This document shows, one piece after another, positions 35,415 to 44,033 of a stretch of 64,000 nucleotides of DNA (position 1 is its first letter; each line of letters opens with the position of its first letter). Source of the DNA: Amycolatopsis decaplanina DSM 44594 (GTDB lineage Bacteria; Actinomycetota; Actinomycetes; Mycobacteriales; Pseudonocardiaceae); contig NZ_AOHO01000019.1 in NCBI RefSeq assembly GCF_000342005.1, positions 186,001 through 250,000 of the forward strand, written 5' to 3'. The notes below the pieces were generated by a model that did not search any database, was not told the origin of the DNA, and saw nothing but the letters and a program-made list of their open reading frames with translations. A program made the position numbers and the translations under genes.

Positions 35415-37715
35415 GTGACTGCCGCAGCCCGCAAGACCAAGCAGCAACCGGCGGGTGAGGGAATCCGCGTCACCGGCGCTCACGAGAACAACCTGAAGGA
35501 CGTCTCCCTCGAGCTCCCGAAGAACCAGATCACGGTTTTCGTCGGGGTGTCGGGTTCCGGGAAGTCCTCCGTCGTGTTCGACACGATCGCCGTCGAGGCG
35601 CAGCGCCAGCTGAACGCCACCTTCCCCTGGTTCATCCGCAACCAGCTGCCCAAGCACGAACGCCCGCACGTGGACAGCATCGAGAACCTGACCACCCCGG
35701 TCGTCGTCGACCAGCGTCCGCTCGGCGGGAACGCGCGTTCGACGGTCGGCACGGTCGCCGACATCCACCCGCTGCTGCGGGTGTTGTTCTCGCGTCAGGG
35801 AAAGCCCAGCGCGGGCAACCCCTCGCTGTACTCGTTCAACGACCCCAACGGGATGTGCCCCGACTGCGAAGGAATCGGGCGCGCGCTTCGCCCGGATCCC
35901 GAGCTGATGCTCGACATGACGAAGTCGCTCGACGAGGGCGCGATCCTGGTGCCGGGCTACCCGGTCGGCAGCCCCGGCTGGCAGTTCTACGCCAACCACG
36001 AGGCCATCAATCCGGCCAAGAAGCTCAACAAGTACACCGCGAAGGAGATGGACACCCTCCTGCACGGCAAAGAGGGGAAGGTCCAGCTCACCTTCAAGAA
36101 CGGCAAGACGCAGACCTTGACGTTCGAGGGCCTGGTCGCGAACTTCACCCGCCGCCACCTCAAACGCGACACCGGATCGATGAGCGAGAAGACCCGCGCC
36201 CAAGCGGAGAAGTTCATCTCCGAAGGGCCGTGTCCGGCCTGCCGTGGCGGACGGCTGAGCGAGGCGGCGCTGGCGACCAAGCTGGCGGGCAAGAACATCG
36301 CGCAGTGGTGCGAGCTGCAGATCACCGATCTGATCGAGCTGATCCGATCCATCAAGGACAAGCAGACCGTCGCGATGGCGCAGGGTGTGCTGGCCGCGCT
36401 CGAACGCATCGAGGCGATCGGCCTCGGCTATCTCTCGCTGGACCGTGCGACGACGTCGCTGTCCGGCGGTGAAGGGCAGCGGCTCAAGCTGGTCAAGCAT
36501 CTGGGCAGCGACCTGACCGGGATGACCTACATCTTCGACGAGCCCAGCGTCGGCCTGCACCCCCGCGACGTCGGACGGCTCAACGACCTCCTGCGGGCGT
36601 TGCGGGACAAGGGGAACACGATCCTGGTCGTCGAACACGACCCGGACGTCATCGAGATCGCCGACCACATCGTCGAGATCGGGCCGCGCGCGGGCGTGCA
36701 CGGCGGCGAGGTCGTGTTCCAGGGGACGTACCGGCAGCTTCGCGCCGGCAAGACGCTGACCGGCGCCGGGCTGGCGCGCTCGGGTGTCGTCAAGGAGGAT
36801 CCCCGGCAGGCCAAGGGTAAACTGCCGATCCGGCGGGCTTCACTGCACAACCTGAAGAACGTCACGGTCGACATCCCGACCGGTGTGCTGACCGCGGTCA
36901 CCGGTGTCGCGGGCTCGGGCAAGAGCTCGTTGATCTCCGGCGTCTTCCGCGAGGCGCATCCGGACGCGATCTTCGTGGATCAGACGCCGATCGCGGCCTC
37001 CTCCCGGTCGACACCGGCGACCTACCTCGGCCTGATGGACCCGGTGCGCAAGCTCTTCGCGAAGGCGAGCGGCGCGAACGCGGCGTTGTTCAGCTTCAAC
37101 TCCAAGGGCGCTTGCGAGGAATGCCAGGGCCGCGGCGTGCTGATCACGGAAGTGTCCTATATGGACCCGATCACGACGCACTGCGAAAGCTGCGACGGGC
37201 GCCGGTTCTCCGGCGAGGTGCTCGCGCACAAGCTGCGCGGCAAATCGATCGCCGATGTCCTGGAGCTGTCCGCGGAACAGGCCGCGGAGTACTTCACCGA
37301 GGCACCCGTGCTGGCGAAGGTGAACGCGCTGATCGAGACCGGGCTCGGGTATCTCGGGCTGGGACAGGCGCTGAGCACGCTGTCCGGTGGTGAGCGGCAG
37401 CGGATCAAGCTGGCGGACCGGCTTTCGGGCGGCGGGAACGTCTACATCCTCGACGAGCCGACCACCGGTCTGCACATGACCGACATCGACATGCTGCTCG
37501 GCCTGCTCAACGGCATGGTCGACGCGGGCAACACGGTGGTGGTGATCGAGCACAACCTGGCGGTGATCGAGCAGGCGGACTGGGTCATCGACCTCGGCCC
37601 GGGCGGCGGCAAGAACGGCGGCGAGATCGTCTTCACCGGCCCGCCCGAGAAGCTCCTGACCGCGGAAAGCTCACTGACCGGCGAGTACCTCAAGCGTTAC
37701 CAACAGGCCGGCTGA
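35415..37715 (+). CDS. UvrA-like ABC protein, DrrC-type resistance factor
   Basis: This 766-residue cytosolic protein has two ABC units: Walker A GVSGSGKSS and GVAGSGKSS, signatures LSGGEGQRLKL and LSGGERQRIKL, and zinc-finger pairs CPDCEGIG/CPACRGG and CEECQGRG/CESCDGRR. It is about 190 residues shorter than housekeeping UvrA and close in size to DrrC, the UvrA-like self-resistance protein for daunorubicin. I infer removal of a DNA-bound product. The GTG has GGAAAGGA upstream; longer in-frame starts add an unrelated 38 residues. Confidence 0.88.
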   Translation: MTAAARKTKQQPAGEGIRVTGAHENNLKDVSLELPKNQITVFVGVSGSGKSSVVFDTIAVEAQRQLNATFPWFIRNQLPKHERPHVDSIENLTTPVVVDQRPLGGNARSTVGTVADIHPLLRVLFSRQGKPSAGNPSLYSFNDPNGMCPDCEGIGRALRPDPELMLDMTKSLDEGAILVPGYPVGSPGWQFYANHEAINPAKKLNKYTAKEMDTLLHGKEGKVQLTFKNGKTQTLTFEGLVANFTRRHLKRDTGSMSEKTRAQAEKFISEGPCPACRGGRLSEAALATKLAGKNIAQWCELQITDLIELIRSIKDKQTVAMAQGVLAALERIEAIGLGYLSLDRATTSLSGGEGQRLKLVKHLGSDLTGMTYIFDEPSVGLHPRDVGRLNDLLRALRDKGNTILVVEHDPDVIEIADHIVEIGPRAGVHGGEVVFQGTYRQLRAGKTLTGAGLARSGVVKEDPRQAKGKLPIRRASLHNLKNVTVDIPTGVLTAVTGVAGSGKSSLISGVFREAHPDAIFVDQTPIAASSRSTPATYLGLMDPVRKLFAKASGANAALFSFNSKGACEECQGRGVLITEVSYMDPITTHCESCDGRRFSGEVLAHKLRGKSIADVLELSAEQAAEYFTEAPVLAKVNALIETGLGYLGLGQALSTLSGGERQRIKLADRLSGGGNVYILDEPTTGLHMTDIDMLLGLLNGMVDAGNTVVVIEHNLAVIEQADWVIDLGPGGGKNGGEIVFTGPPEKLLTAESSLTGEYLKRYQQAG

Positions 37716-37731
37716 GGCCCGGATCCCTGCC

Positions 37732-37763
37732 GAAGGGGACGTCCCGCACGGGGCGTCCCCTTC
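37732..37763 (+). terminator. GAAGGGGAC-family hairpin after UvrA-like gene
   Basis: Outer arms GAAGGGGACG/CGTCCCCTTC and an inner CCCG/CGGG form a stem of about 15 bp, beginning 17 nt after the stop. The outer arm is shared with the hairpin at 41015-41057. No T-tract is seen. Confidence 0.68.
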
Positions 37764-37844
37764 ACCGCGTTCAGCGCAGGATGCGAGACGCCCCGCGCCG
37801 CCGGGGATCGCCATGCTGAAAGCCGGCTCGGTGAGGAGGCTCGG

Positions 37845-38126
37845 ATGGCGGTGCGGCTGAAACTGACCGGGGGACTGGAATGGCTGGATTCTATTCCGGA
37901 AAGCGAACGCACGAAGGTGTTCACCGCGTTGTTCGCCCTCTGCGACGGATCCGCTTTCCTGACCTACGGCGTTTTCAAGGTCGGCGGCGGACCCGGCCGC
38001 TTCCTGCTGACCGTGGCATCCGAACTGGCGATCCGGGTCCGGATCGATTGGGCGCGTTCGGAGTTCGAGCTGCTCGGGTTCACCCGGCGGACCGTCCGCT
38101 GGCCGCGGGAGCTGGACACGCTGTGA
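37845..38126 (+). CDS. Small hypothetical protein, 93 aa
   Basis: This short gene has a good ribosome site (GAGGAGG before the ATG) and high-GC third positions. The product, starting MAVRLKLTGGLEWLDSIPES, is soluble, with no signal peptide, membrane segment or motif I recognise. It lies between the UvrA-like gene and an orphan response regulator gene. Its function is unknown. Confidence 0.6.
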   Translation: MAVRLKLTGGLEWLDSIPESERTKVFTALFALCDGSAFLTYGVFKVGGGPGRFLLTVASELAIRVRIDWARSEFELLGFTRRTVRWPRELDTL

Positions 38127-38292
38127 ACCACGTTCCGCGACGGCGATCCCTTGCGGCATCCGGCTGCGGGCAATGACGCGACCGGCCTATTTCAGTTACG
38201 TTTCCGGAAAGCGTATTCCGTGAAATCACCGCACCGGGTGAGAATGCCGTAGCATAACGACGGAGCCACTGAACTGGGGTGCGAGGTGCTTC

Positions 38293-38901
38293 GTGGTGAT
38301 CAAAGTGCTGCTTGCCGAAGATATGCACATGGTTCGCGGGGCGCTCGTCGCGCTGCTGAACATGGAATCCGACATCGAAGTGGTCGCCCAAGTCGCTTCG
38401 GGCGACCAGATCCTCCCGACGGCGAAGTCGGTCCAGCCCGACGTGGCGGTCATCGACATCGACCTGCCGGGCAAGGACGGGCTGACCGCGGCCTTGGAGA
38501 TCCGCGAAAGCCTGCCCGGCTGCCACACGCTGATCCTCACCAGCCTCGGCCGTCCCGGCACGGTCCGGCGCGCGCTGGACGCGAAGGTCAACGGCTTCCT
38601 GCTCAAGGACGCGCCGTCGGACAAACTGGCCAACGCGGTGCGGTCGGTCATGATCGGGCGACGCGTGATCGACAGCGAACTGGCGCTCACCGCCTGGGAA
38701 TCCGACGACTGCCCGCTGACCACACGCGAGATCGAGATCCTGCGGGTGACCGCGCTCGGCCGCACCGTCGCCGAAATCGCGGCCGAGCTCTTCCTGTCTC
38801 CCGGCACGGTCCGGAACTATCTGGCGGCGATCGTCACCAAGCTCAACGCCCGCAACCGGGTACACGCGATCCGCATCGCCACCGACGCCCAATGGCTTTG
38901 A
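38293..38901 (+). CDS. Orphan NarL/LuxR-family response regulator
   Basis: This 202-residue regulator has an N-terminal receiver domain with phospho-acceptor Asp55 (VAVIDIDLPGKDG) and the switch lysine in LLKDAPSDKL, then a LuxR-type helix-turn-helix (TTREIEILRVTALGRTVAEI, then LSPGTVRNYL). No histidine kinase gene is adjacent. It may respond to an unlinked kinase or act without phosphorylation. Two in-frame GTG codons begin the gene; the ribosome site GAGGTG favours the first. It is probably monocistronic and ended by the palindrome at 38925. Confidence 0.88.
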   Translation: MVIKVLLAEDMHMVRGALVALLNMESDIEVVAQVASGDQILPTAKSVQPDVAVIDIDLPGKDGLTAALEIRESLPGCHTLILTSLGRPGTVRRALDAKVNGFLLKDAPSDKLANAVRSVMIGRRVIDSELALTAWESDDCPLTTREIEILRVTALGRTVAEIAAELFLSPGTVRNYLAAIVTKLNARNRVHAIRIATDAQWL

Positions 38902-38924
38902 CCGCTTGGAGAGCACGCGATCGC

Positions 38925-38968
38925 TCGTGAGTGGTAAGGACGGTTAGAACCGTCCTTACCACTCACGA
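38925..38968. terminator. Perfect 21-bp palindrome, GTGAGTGGTAAGG family
   Basis: The arms begin TCGTGAGTGGTAAGG and meet at GGTT-AG-AACC with no mismatch. It lies 23 nt after the response regulator stop. Confidence 0.75.
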
Positions 38969-39001
38969 CCACCCCCACCGGACACCTGGCCCCGGGGAAG
39001 C

Positions 39002-39054
39002 GTCGCGAAAGCCACTTTCGCGACGTCTGATGTCCCGAAAGTGGCTTTCGCGAC
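39002..39054. repeat. Perfect 19-bp inverted repeat, CGAAAGTGGCTTTCG family
   Basis: GTCGCGAAAGCCACTTTCG (39002-39020) and its exact complement (39036-39054) flank 15 nt. Each arm also contains CGAAAG...CTTTCG symmetry, so alternative smaller hairpins can form. It is in non-coding DNA 34 bp after another palindrome. Confidence 0.7.
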
Positions 39055-39125
39055 ATCACCGCCTCCACGCCACCCGCCACAACGCGGCTTGCGCGACTGG
39101 AGTGACCAGTGGCGTTGCGCGGTGG

Positions 39126-39151
39126 TCGTGAGTGGTAAGTCGCGTTAGAAC
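39126..39151. repeat. Unpaired half copy of the GTGAGTGGTAAGG family
   Basis: TCGTGAGTGGTAAG and GTTAGAAC are kept but the inner GACG is replaced by TCGC, and no matching right arm follows. It looks like a broken or recombined copy of the 38925-38968 element. Confidence 0.5.
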
Positions 39152-39223
39152 GGACCGGCATTTGCCTACCTGCTGCCGATCTACACGAGGGCGACGATCC
39201 CCAGCGGGTAGTCGGGATCGTCT

Positions 39224-39262
39224 ATGAAGGAATCAGGACACTCAACGTCCCGACTCCTTCAT
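39224..39262. repeat. ATGAAGGA-family inverted repeat, 16-bp arms
   Basis: ATGAAGGAATCAGGAC and GTCCCGACTCCTTCAT surround ACTCAAC. Two A/C mismatches on the plus strand become G-U pairs in a leftward transcript. The core GGAC-ACTCAAC-GTCC is repeated 70 bp away and resembles that at 11380. Confidence 0.65.
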
Positions 39263-39290
39263 CGACGCGAGGTGCCCCCGTCCCGGACCA

Positions 39291-39341
39291 TGATCAACGG
39301 AGGATCCGGGACACTCAACGTCCCCCATCCTCCGTTGATCA
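39291..39341. repeat. Inverted repeat with 22-bp arms, ACTCAAC centre
   Basis: The arms begin TGATCAACGGAGGATC and have two adjacent mismatches. The centre ACTCAAC is identical to that of the preceding element although the outer arms differ. It lies 8 bp from the point where a phosphotransferase-like frame loses similarity. Confidence 0.68.
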
Positions 39342-39349
39342 AGGCTGTG

Positions 39350-39646
39350 CCACGGGGGCAGTGGCGCGTCGTGCAGCATCCGCAGGACGGCGCCCGCCGC
39401 GGCCCACGCGGCGGGGGAAGCCGTCGATGGCTCGCCGAGACGGCCGAGCGCTTTGCCCCGCAGGGCGGCGAGCGCGAGCACGGGCGGCTTTCGCCACAGG
39501 ATCTCCGGAGTCGGGACAGGCGCCATGGCCATCGCCTCGACCTCGACGTCGGTGCGTGTTCGACCCGCGTCGATCTTCAGGAACACGTCACCGGCACGCA
39601 GAGTCGCGCAATCATGATGTGCGACGACGACTTCGACCTTTTCCAT
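39350..39646 (-). pseudogene. Truncated aminoglycoside/choline-kinase-like phosphotransferase
   Basis: About 99 codons resemble the N-terminal part of APH-type phosphotransferases: VFLKIDAGRTRTDVEVEAMA (nucleotide-binding lysine region), then PTPEILWRKPPVLALAALRG, GRLGEPSTAS and AAWAAAGAVLRMLHDAPLPP. The catalytic HGDxxxxN and DxD motifs that should follow are absent: the sequence runs into the palindromes at 39291 and 39224. Full family members have about 260-300 residues. The frame is open but the product would lack its catalytic loop, so I call it a remnant. No good ribosome site precedes the ATG. Confidence 0.6.
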
Positions 39647-39923
39647 GATAATCAGTATCTCTTGGATCGTCACTGGCGCCGCGAAATACGGAAAAGCGAT
39701 CACGAAAGCAATTGTCCCGCTATCCGCCGCCGGAATTTCGTTGGAGAGGTTGCGTGGCGACGCGCTCCCGTCAAGTGATTCGGTTCCGTTCGGCAGCGCG
39801 ACGACGGACAGTAGCTGAGAACTCCACAGTACCCGGCGAAAGTCACCTTGGACCCGCGCACGCCGAGTCGGTGGTCGAACACCCAGGCGACGCCGAGTCC
39901 TCACCGACTACGACTCACGGACC

Positions 39924-39994
39924 TTGACAACGACTCGCACCAGCTCGAATATTGAAAAGGTTTGATATTCACCAAGTGCTCTGGGGGCTAGAGG
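39924..39994 (+). promoter_or_regulatory. Promoter and inverted repeat before the StrR-family gene
   Basis: A consensus -35 TTGACA (39924-39929) is followed after 17-18 bp by an AT-rich -10 (GAATATT). The same bases start an inverted repeat GAATAT-N12-ATATTC (39947-39970), placed where a bound protein would block or position polymerase. The 280 bp upstream, between this promoter and the phosphotransferase remnant, hold no gene I can support. Confidence 0.6.
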
Positions 39995-41002
39995 ATGTTA
40001 AACTGGCATAAGGAGAAAACTGCGGACGGCACGCAGATCCCCGCAGCCAGGAGGGAAGACGAGTGGGCCGCCGTCAGCTCGGATCCGCCGCTCGGCGAGG
40101 TTGTCGAGGTCCCGCTCGACAAGTTGTCCGTGCAAGGCTCCCCGAGGGCGGCGGGCGTGGATCCCGCGTACGCGCAGGTGCTCGCGGAGACGGAGGCCCC
40201 GCTTCCGCCGATTCTCGTGCACCGTCCCACGATGCGGGTGATCGACGGGACGCATCGGCTGCAGGCCGCGAAGCTGAAGAACGCCACGTCGATCAACGTT
40301 CAGTTCTTCGACGGGGACGAACAAGCCGCCTTCATCCTCGCGGTGAAGTCGAACACCGCACACGGGCTGCCGCTTTCCCTCGCCGACCGCAAGACCGCCG
40401 CCTGCCGGATCCTCGACGTCCGCCCCCACTGGTCCGACCGGGCGATCGCGGCGGTCACCGGCCTGTCGCACAAGACGGTCGGCAAACTGCGCCGGCGTTC
40501 GAGTGGGGAAGTTCCCCAGTCGAACGCCCATGTCGGCCGTGACGGCCGCGTCCGCGCGCTGGATCCGGCACAGGGGCGGCGTCGCGCTCACGAGCTGCTC
40601 ACCGGCAACCCGTCCGCTTCGATCCGGGAAATCGCGCGTGGCGCGGGCATTTCCCTCGCGACGGCGCACGACGTACGCCATCGGCACCGCCACGGCGAGG
40701 ACCAGGCACGCGCCTCGACGAGGCCACGCTCTCGACAGGCCGAAGGCGTCGATCCCCACACCACGGGAGCCGACGCTCAAGCGGCGGTGGAGCGGCTCCG
40801 ATCGGACCCCACCATCCGCTACACCGAGTCGGGACGAACCTTGGTACGGCTGCTGGACGGCCATCTGAACGACCGGGACGAGTGGGATCAAGTGGCCAGG
40901 AACATCCCGGAACACCGGCTGGAATTGATCTCCGAACTCGCCAGGGCACGAGCGGAAGATTGGCGGCAGTTCGCGGAACTGCTGCAGAAGCGCAAGCGCT
41001 GA
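39995..41002 (+). CDS. StrR-family pathway-specific activator
   Basis: This 335-residue DNA-binding protein has an N-terminal ParB/Srx-like region (VEVPLDKLSVQGSPRAAGVD, VIDGTHRLQAAKL) and a central helix-turn-helix (SDRAIAAVTGLSHKTVGKLR). It resembles StrR, NovG and the regulators of glycopeptide clusters, which activate biosynthetic promoters. Codon 2 is TTA (ATG-TTA-AAC), the strongest case in the window for bldA-dependent translation. No alternative ATG, GTG or TTG occurs in the next 45 codons before the conserved region. It immediately precedes the carrier-protein/NRPS operon and is likely its activator. Confidence 0.9.
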   Translation: MLNWHKEKTADGTQIPAARREDEWAAVSSDPPLGEVVEVPLDKLSVQGSPRAAGVDPAYAQVLAETEAPLPPILVHRPTMRVIDGTHRLQAAKLKNATSINVQFFDGDEQAAFILAVKSNTAHGLPLSLADRKTAACRILDVRPHWSDRAIAAVTGLSHKTVGKLRRRSSGEVPQSNAHVGRDGRVRALDPAQGRRRAHELLTGNPSASIREIARGAGISLATAHDVRHRHRHGEDQARASTRPRSRQAEGVDPHTTGADAQAAVERLRSDPTIRYTESGRTLVRLLDGHLNDRDEWDQVARNIPEHRLELISELARARAEDWRQFAELLQKRKR

Positions 41003-41014
41003 GCCGAGCCTGCC

Positions 41015-41057
41015 CGAAGGGGACTTTCCGTGCGAACGACGCACGGAAAGTCCCCTT
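41015..41057 (+). terminator. Perfect 19-bp hairpin after the StrR-family gene
   Basis: GAAGGGGACTTTCCGTGCG pairs with its complement around AACGA, 12 nt after the stop. The outer GAAGGGGAC is shared with the hairpin at 37732. It separates the regulator from the biosynthetic operon. The next 280 bp hold no gene I can support, only a small CGCCGC-N8-GCGGCG hairpin at 41259-41278. Confidence 0.75.
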
Positions 41058-41339
41058 CACTTCATTCCACGCGAAGCCTTTTCGTCACCTAACCCGCCGA
41101 ATGATGAGGGAGACCGGCGTCGCGGACTGTTGCGGATCGCGGACGCTTCGGGACACAATGGTGTGGAATCGCCCGCATGGATGGACATCCGGGCGCACTG
41201 GGAGGCACGACAGCGAGCACACTGGTGTGACTTTCGCTGTCTTGATCATCGAATGAATCGCCGCGTTCGAATGCGGCGAAATCATCATTCAGCACTCATC
41301 CATCCGCGCCTTCGCGCGCGGATTCAGCAAAGGGGAAAC

Positions 41340-41603
41340 ATGCACGCGGAAGACGCGCGAGCGGAATTGCGTCAGCAGATCTTCTCCCTCCTGACCGAGG
41401 TCGCGGGCGGCGTTCTGGAGAACCAGACCATCGAAGCGGACACCGAGTTCCCCGAGACGGGCATGAGCTCCATCGAGTACCTGGCGCTCATCGAGAAGAT
41501 CGAGACGAAGCTCGATGTGTTCATCGACCTCGAAGAGAACGAAGATCTGACCACTGTGGACAAGTTCTGCGACTACCTGCTGGAGCAGGTGCCGTCCGCC
41601 TGA
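41340..41603 (+). CDS. Free-standing carrier protein of the NRPS operon
   Basis: This 87-residue carrier protein has the attachment motif ETGMSSIEYLALIEKIE, with Ser44 as the likely phosphopantetheine site; the usual Asp before the serine is Ser. The acidic helix-rich composition fits ACP or PCP. AAAGGGG precedes the ATG. It is the first gene of the rightward operon with the LLM oxygenase, P450 and stand-alone A protein. I infer that it carries the residue activated by that A protein during oxidation. Confidence 0.88.
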   Translation: MHAEDARAELRQQIFSLLTEVAGGVLENQTIEADTEFPETGMSSIEYLALIEKIETKLDVFIDLEENEDLTTVDKFCDYLLEQVPSA

Positions 41604-41658
41604 GGCAACGCCGTCGTCGATCTCTCCCCGCACAACCGATTAAGGGGTTCCAGTCATC

Positions 41659-42807
41659 ATGCACGCAAAGGCCTTCGGCTGCTTCCTGCCTCCCTTTCAC
41701 GACCCTTCGGTCAGCCCGCACGCGTCGCTGCACCGCGATATCGAACTGTGCGGGCTCGTCGACGACCTGGGTTTCGACGAGATCTGGCTCGGTGAGCACC
41801 ATTCCAGCGGCTGGAGCACGCTCAGCTCACCTGAAATGCTGATGGCGGCGCTGGCCCGCGAGACACGTCGTATTCACTTCGCCACCGGCGTGATACCGCT
41901 GCCCTATCACCACCCCCTGCATGTCGCCGAACGGATCGTGCTGCTCGACCACCTCACCGCCGGCCGGGCGATCCTGGGCGTCGGGACGGGGACCTACGTC
42001 CACGACATGGAAATGATCGGGGTGGACCCGGCTTCGGTCCGCGATCACTTCCGGGCGGCACTGGGAACGGTGCAAGCGCTCCTCAACGGCGAGACGGTCA
42101 ACACCACGACACCGTGGTTCACCGTGAAGAAGGCCGTGCTCCAGCTCCAGCCGCTGAGGGGCCCCGGAGCCATCGAGACCGTCGTCGCGTCATCGCTGAG
42201 CCCGGCCGGTATCGAGCTCCTGACCGACACCGCGACGACCCCGACCGTCCACGTGGCACCGCCTTGGGGCTCCATCCGGCCGGGCATGGATCCGGACCCG
42301 GTCGGCGCGCTGATCGAGCGCGTCCAGTCCTATCGGAACAAGTCCGCGGGCGGGACGCGGATCCGGTGCAACGTCTTCGTCCACATCGCGGACTCCCCCG
42401 CCGCGGGTGTCGAAGAACTGCTCGAAGGTTTTTCCGCGCTGCGCCGGGGCCTGTACCGGAACACCTTGGGCATGCCCATCCCCGATTCGCCTGTCGCGCA
42501 TCGCAAGACGTTGCAGAACCTCGTCGACACGGGCGGGTTCATCGTCGGGGACGCCGCGACGTGCGCCGCCCGGATCCGCGATCTGATCGACCGTGTCGGC
42601 GACCCGGTATCGCTGAACTTCTTCGTCCCCAGGTGGATTTCGCACCGCGCGACCCTCGACCAGCTGACGGCGCTCGCGCACGAGGTCGTGCCCGCCCTCG
42701 TCGGCGGATTCGAAGGGACCACCGAGTCCATCCGGCTCACCTCGGAAGAGGCCGCGCGCCAGTTGAAGTCCCGGACCGAACTGGTCGGCAACGGAGGCGA
42801 CAAATGA
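41659..42807 (+). CDS. LLM-class flavin-dependent monooxygenase
   Basis: This 382-residue luciferase-like TIM-barrel protein has DLGFDEIWLGEHHSSGWS, TGVIPLPYHHPLHVAERI and ILGVGTGTYVHDME, typical of bacterial luciferase-family oxygenases. It needs FMNH2. It is unlike the SsuD-type protein at 10.1 kb. Its stop overlaps the P450 ATG, so the two oxygenases are made together. Family members in NRPS loci can hydroxylate carrier-bound substrates; that role is inferred. Confidence 0.85.
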   Translation: MHAKAFGCFLPPFHDPSVSPHASLHRDIELCGLVDDLGFDEIWLGEHHSSGWSTLSSPEMLMAALARETRRIHFATGVIPLPYHHPLHVAERIVLLDHLTAGRAILGVGTGTYVHDMEMIGVDPASVRDHFRAALGTVQALLNGETVNTTTPWFTVKKAVLQLQPLRGPGAIETVVASSLSPAGIELLTDTATTPTVHVAPPWGSIRPGMDPDPVGALIERVQSYRNKSAGGTRIRCNVFVHIADSPAAGVEELLEGFSALRRGLYRNTLGMPIPDSPVAHRKTLQNLVDTGGFIVGDAATCAARIRDLIDRVGDPVSLNFFVPRWISHRATLDQLTALAHEVVPALVGGFEGTTESIRLTSEEAARQLKSRTELVGNGGDK

Positions 42808-44033
42808 GCTCTGCCACGGTGAAACTGGACTTCAGTTCCGACGAATTCCTCGCCGATCCCTGGCCCATCTATAAAGAACTCCGGCGCTCGGATCCGGTGC
42901 ACTGGTCGGCGGCGTTCAACGCCTTCCTGGTCACGAGGTTCGAAGACGTCCAAGCCCTGCTGGCGGACCGCGAGGTCGGCAGCGGGTTCCCGATGCGCAG
43001 CAGCAGGCGGCTGTTCGGCCGGACGTTGCTGGACACCGACGGACCCCGTCATCGCGATCTGCGGAAGCTGTTCATGCCGCTGTTCGCCGGCGCGTCGGTG
43101 AAACGGCTGCGCACCGAGATCCTCATCCCCGCGGTGGACCAGGTCCTCGACTCGATCGAGGCCGAAATGGGCTCGAAGGACGAGGTCGATGTCGAGTTCA
43201 TGGAGCGGGTCGCGGTCGGCGTGCCCTACGCGATGGTCACCCGGCTGTTCGGGTTGCCGCCGGAGGACGCGGCCTGGCTGCGCCCCCGGGTCCTGCCGCT
43301 GGCCGGCGCGATCGAGTTCCCGGCGACCTCGCTGGACTCGGCGCTCGCGGCGAAGGCGGAGCTGATCGACTACCTCAAGGGCAAGCTCGCCGACCGCCGC
43401 GAGGGTGGCCGGATGCCGTTCCTCGATCTCGTCTTCCCGCCGGGCGAACCGCTCGACGAGTCCATGCTGGGCACGGCCACACTGTTCCTGCTGGCCGGGA
43501 CCGAGACGAGCGTCGCCACCATCGGCAAGATCATGTACGCCGTACTGGCGCACAATGTCGATCTGTCGACACTGGCGGACCAGGAGTACCGGACCCAGGT
43601 GGTACGCGAAACGCTCCGCTGGGAGCCGCCGAGCCACACCATCCTCAGGTACGCCACCACCGACCTGAACCTGCACGGGGTCGACGTTCCGCGCCGGTCC
43701 GCGCTCCTGCTGTCGCTGGGCAGCGCCAGCCGCGACGAGAACGCTTTCGAGGACCCGGACTCCTGGCGCCCGGAGCGGACCGATCAGCGGCTGCTGGCGT
43801 TTTCGTCCGGCCCGCACACCTGTCTGGGCATCCAGCTGGCCTTGGCCGAGTTCGACACGCTGTTCGAGCGCTTGTCGCAGCGGTTCGGCGGCGTCCGGCT
43901 CAGCGGTTCGCTCGACGGCGTCCGGCCGGGTTTCTGGCGGCTGCGGGAACGGGGCCACATCTTCCGGCGGCCCGATCACCTCCATGTCCGGCTGGAGCGC
44001 AAGCGCGCGGGGAGCAGCGAGGCCGATGCCTGA
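42804..44033 (+). CDS. Cytochrome P450, likely acting on a carrier-bound residue
   Basis: This 409-residue P450 has AGTETS in the I-helix (231-236), ExxR in RETLRWEPP and the heme loop FSSGPHTCLG with Cys340. All catalytic residues are present. It overlaps the LLM gene by ATGA and the A-domain gene by 8 bp. P450s coded beside a stand-alone A protein and a carrier protein commonly hydroxylate the beta carbon of an aminoacyl-carrier, as with NovI/NovH. I infer the same here, on an aliphatic amino acid. Confidence 0.88.
   Translation: MSSATVKLDFSSDEFLADPWPIYKELRRSDPVHWSAAFNAFLVTRFEDVQALLADREVGSGFPMRSSRRLFGRTLLDTDGPRHRDLRKLFMPLFAGASVKRLRTEILIPAVDQVLDSIEAEMGSKDEVDVEFMERVAVGVPYAMVTRLFGLPPEDAAWLRPRVLPLAGAIEFPATSLDSALAAKAELIDYLKGKLADRREGGRMPFLDLVFPPGEPLDESMLGTATLFLLAGTETSVATIGKIMYAVLAHNVDLSTLADQEYRTQVVRETLRWEPPSHTILRYATTDLNLHGVDVPRRSALLLSLGSASRDENAFEDPDSWRPERTDQRLLAFSSGPHTCLGIQLALAEFDTLFERLSQRFGGVRLSGSLDGVRPGFWRLRERGHIFRRPDHLHVRLERKRAGSSEADA

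Noticed and set aside
39361..39648. A plus-strand small protein gene opposite the phosphotransferase remnant
   Set aside because: The family-like sequence is on the minus strand; the plus-strand product is low-complexity Arg/Ala-rich and has no ribosome site.
39601..39720. An AT-richer patch as an attachment site or phage border
   Set aside because: No integrase, tRNA end or flanking direct repeat was found; it is better explained as upstream DNA of the broken phosphotransferase gene.
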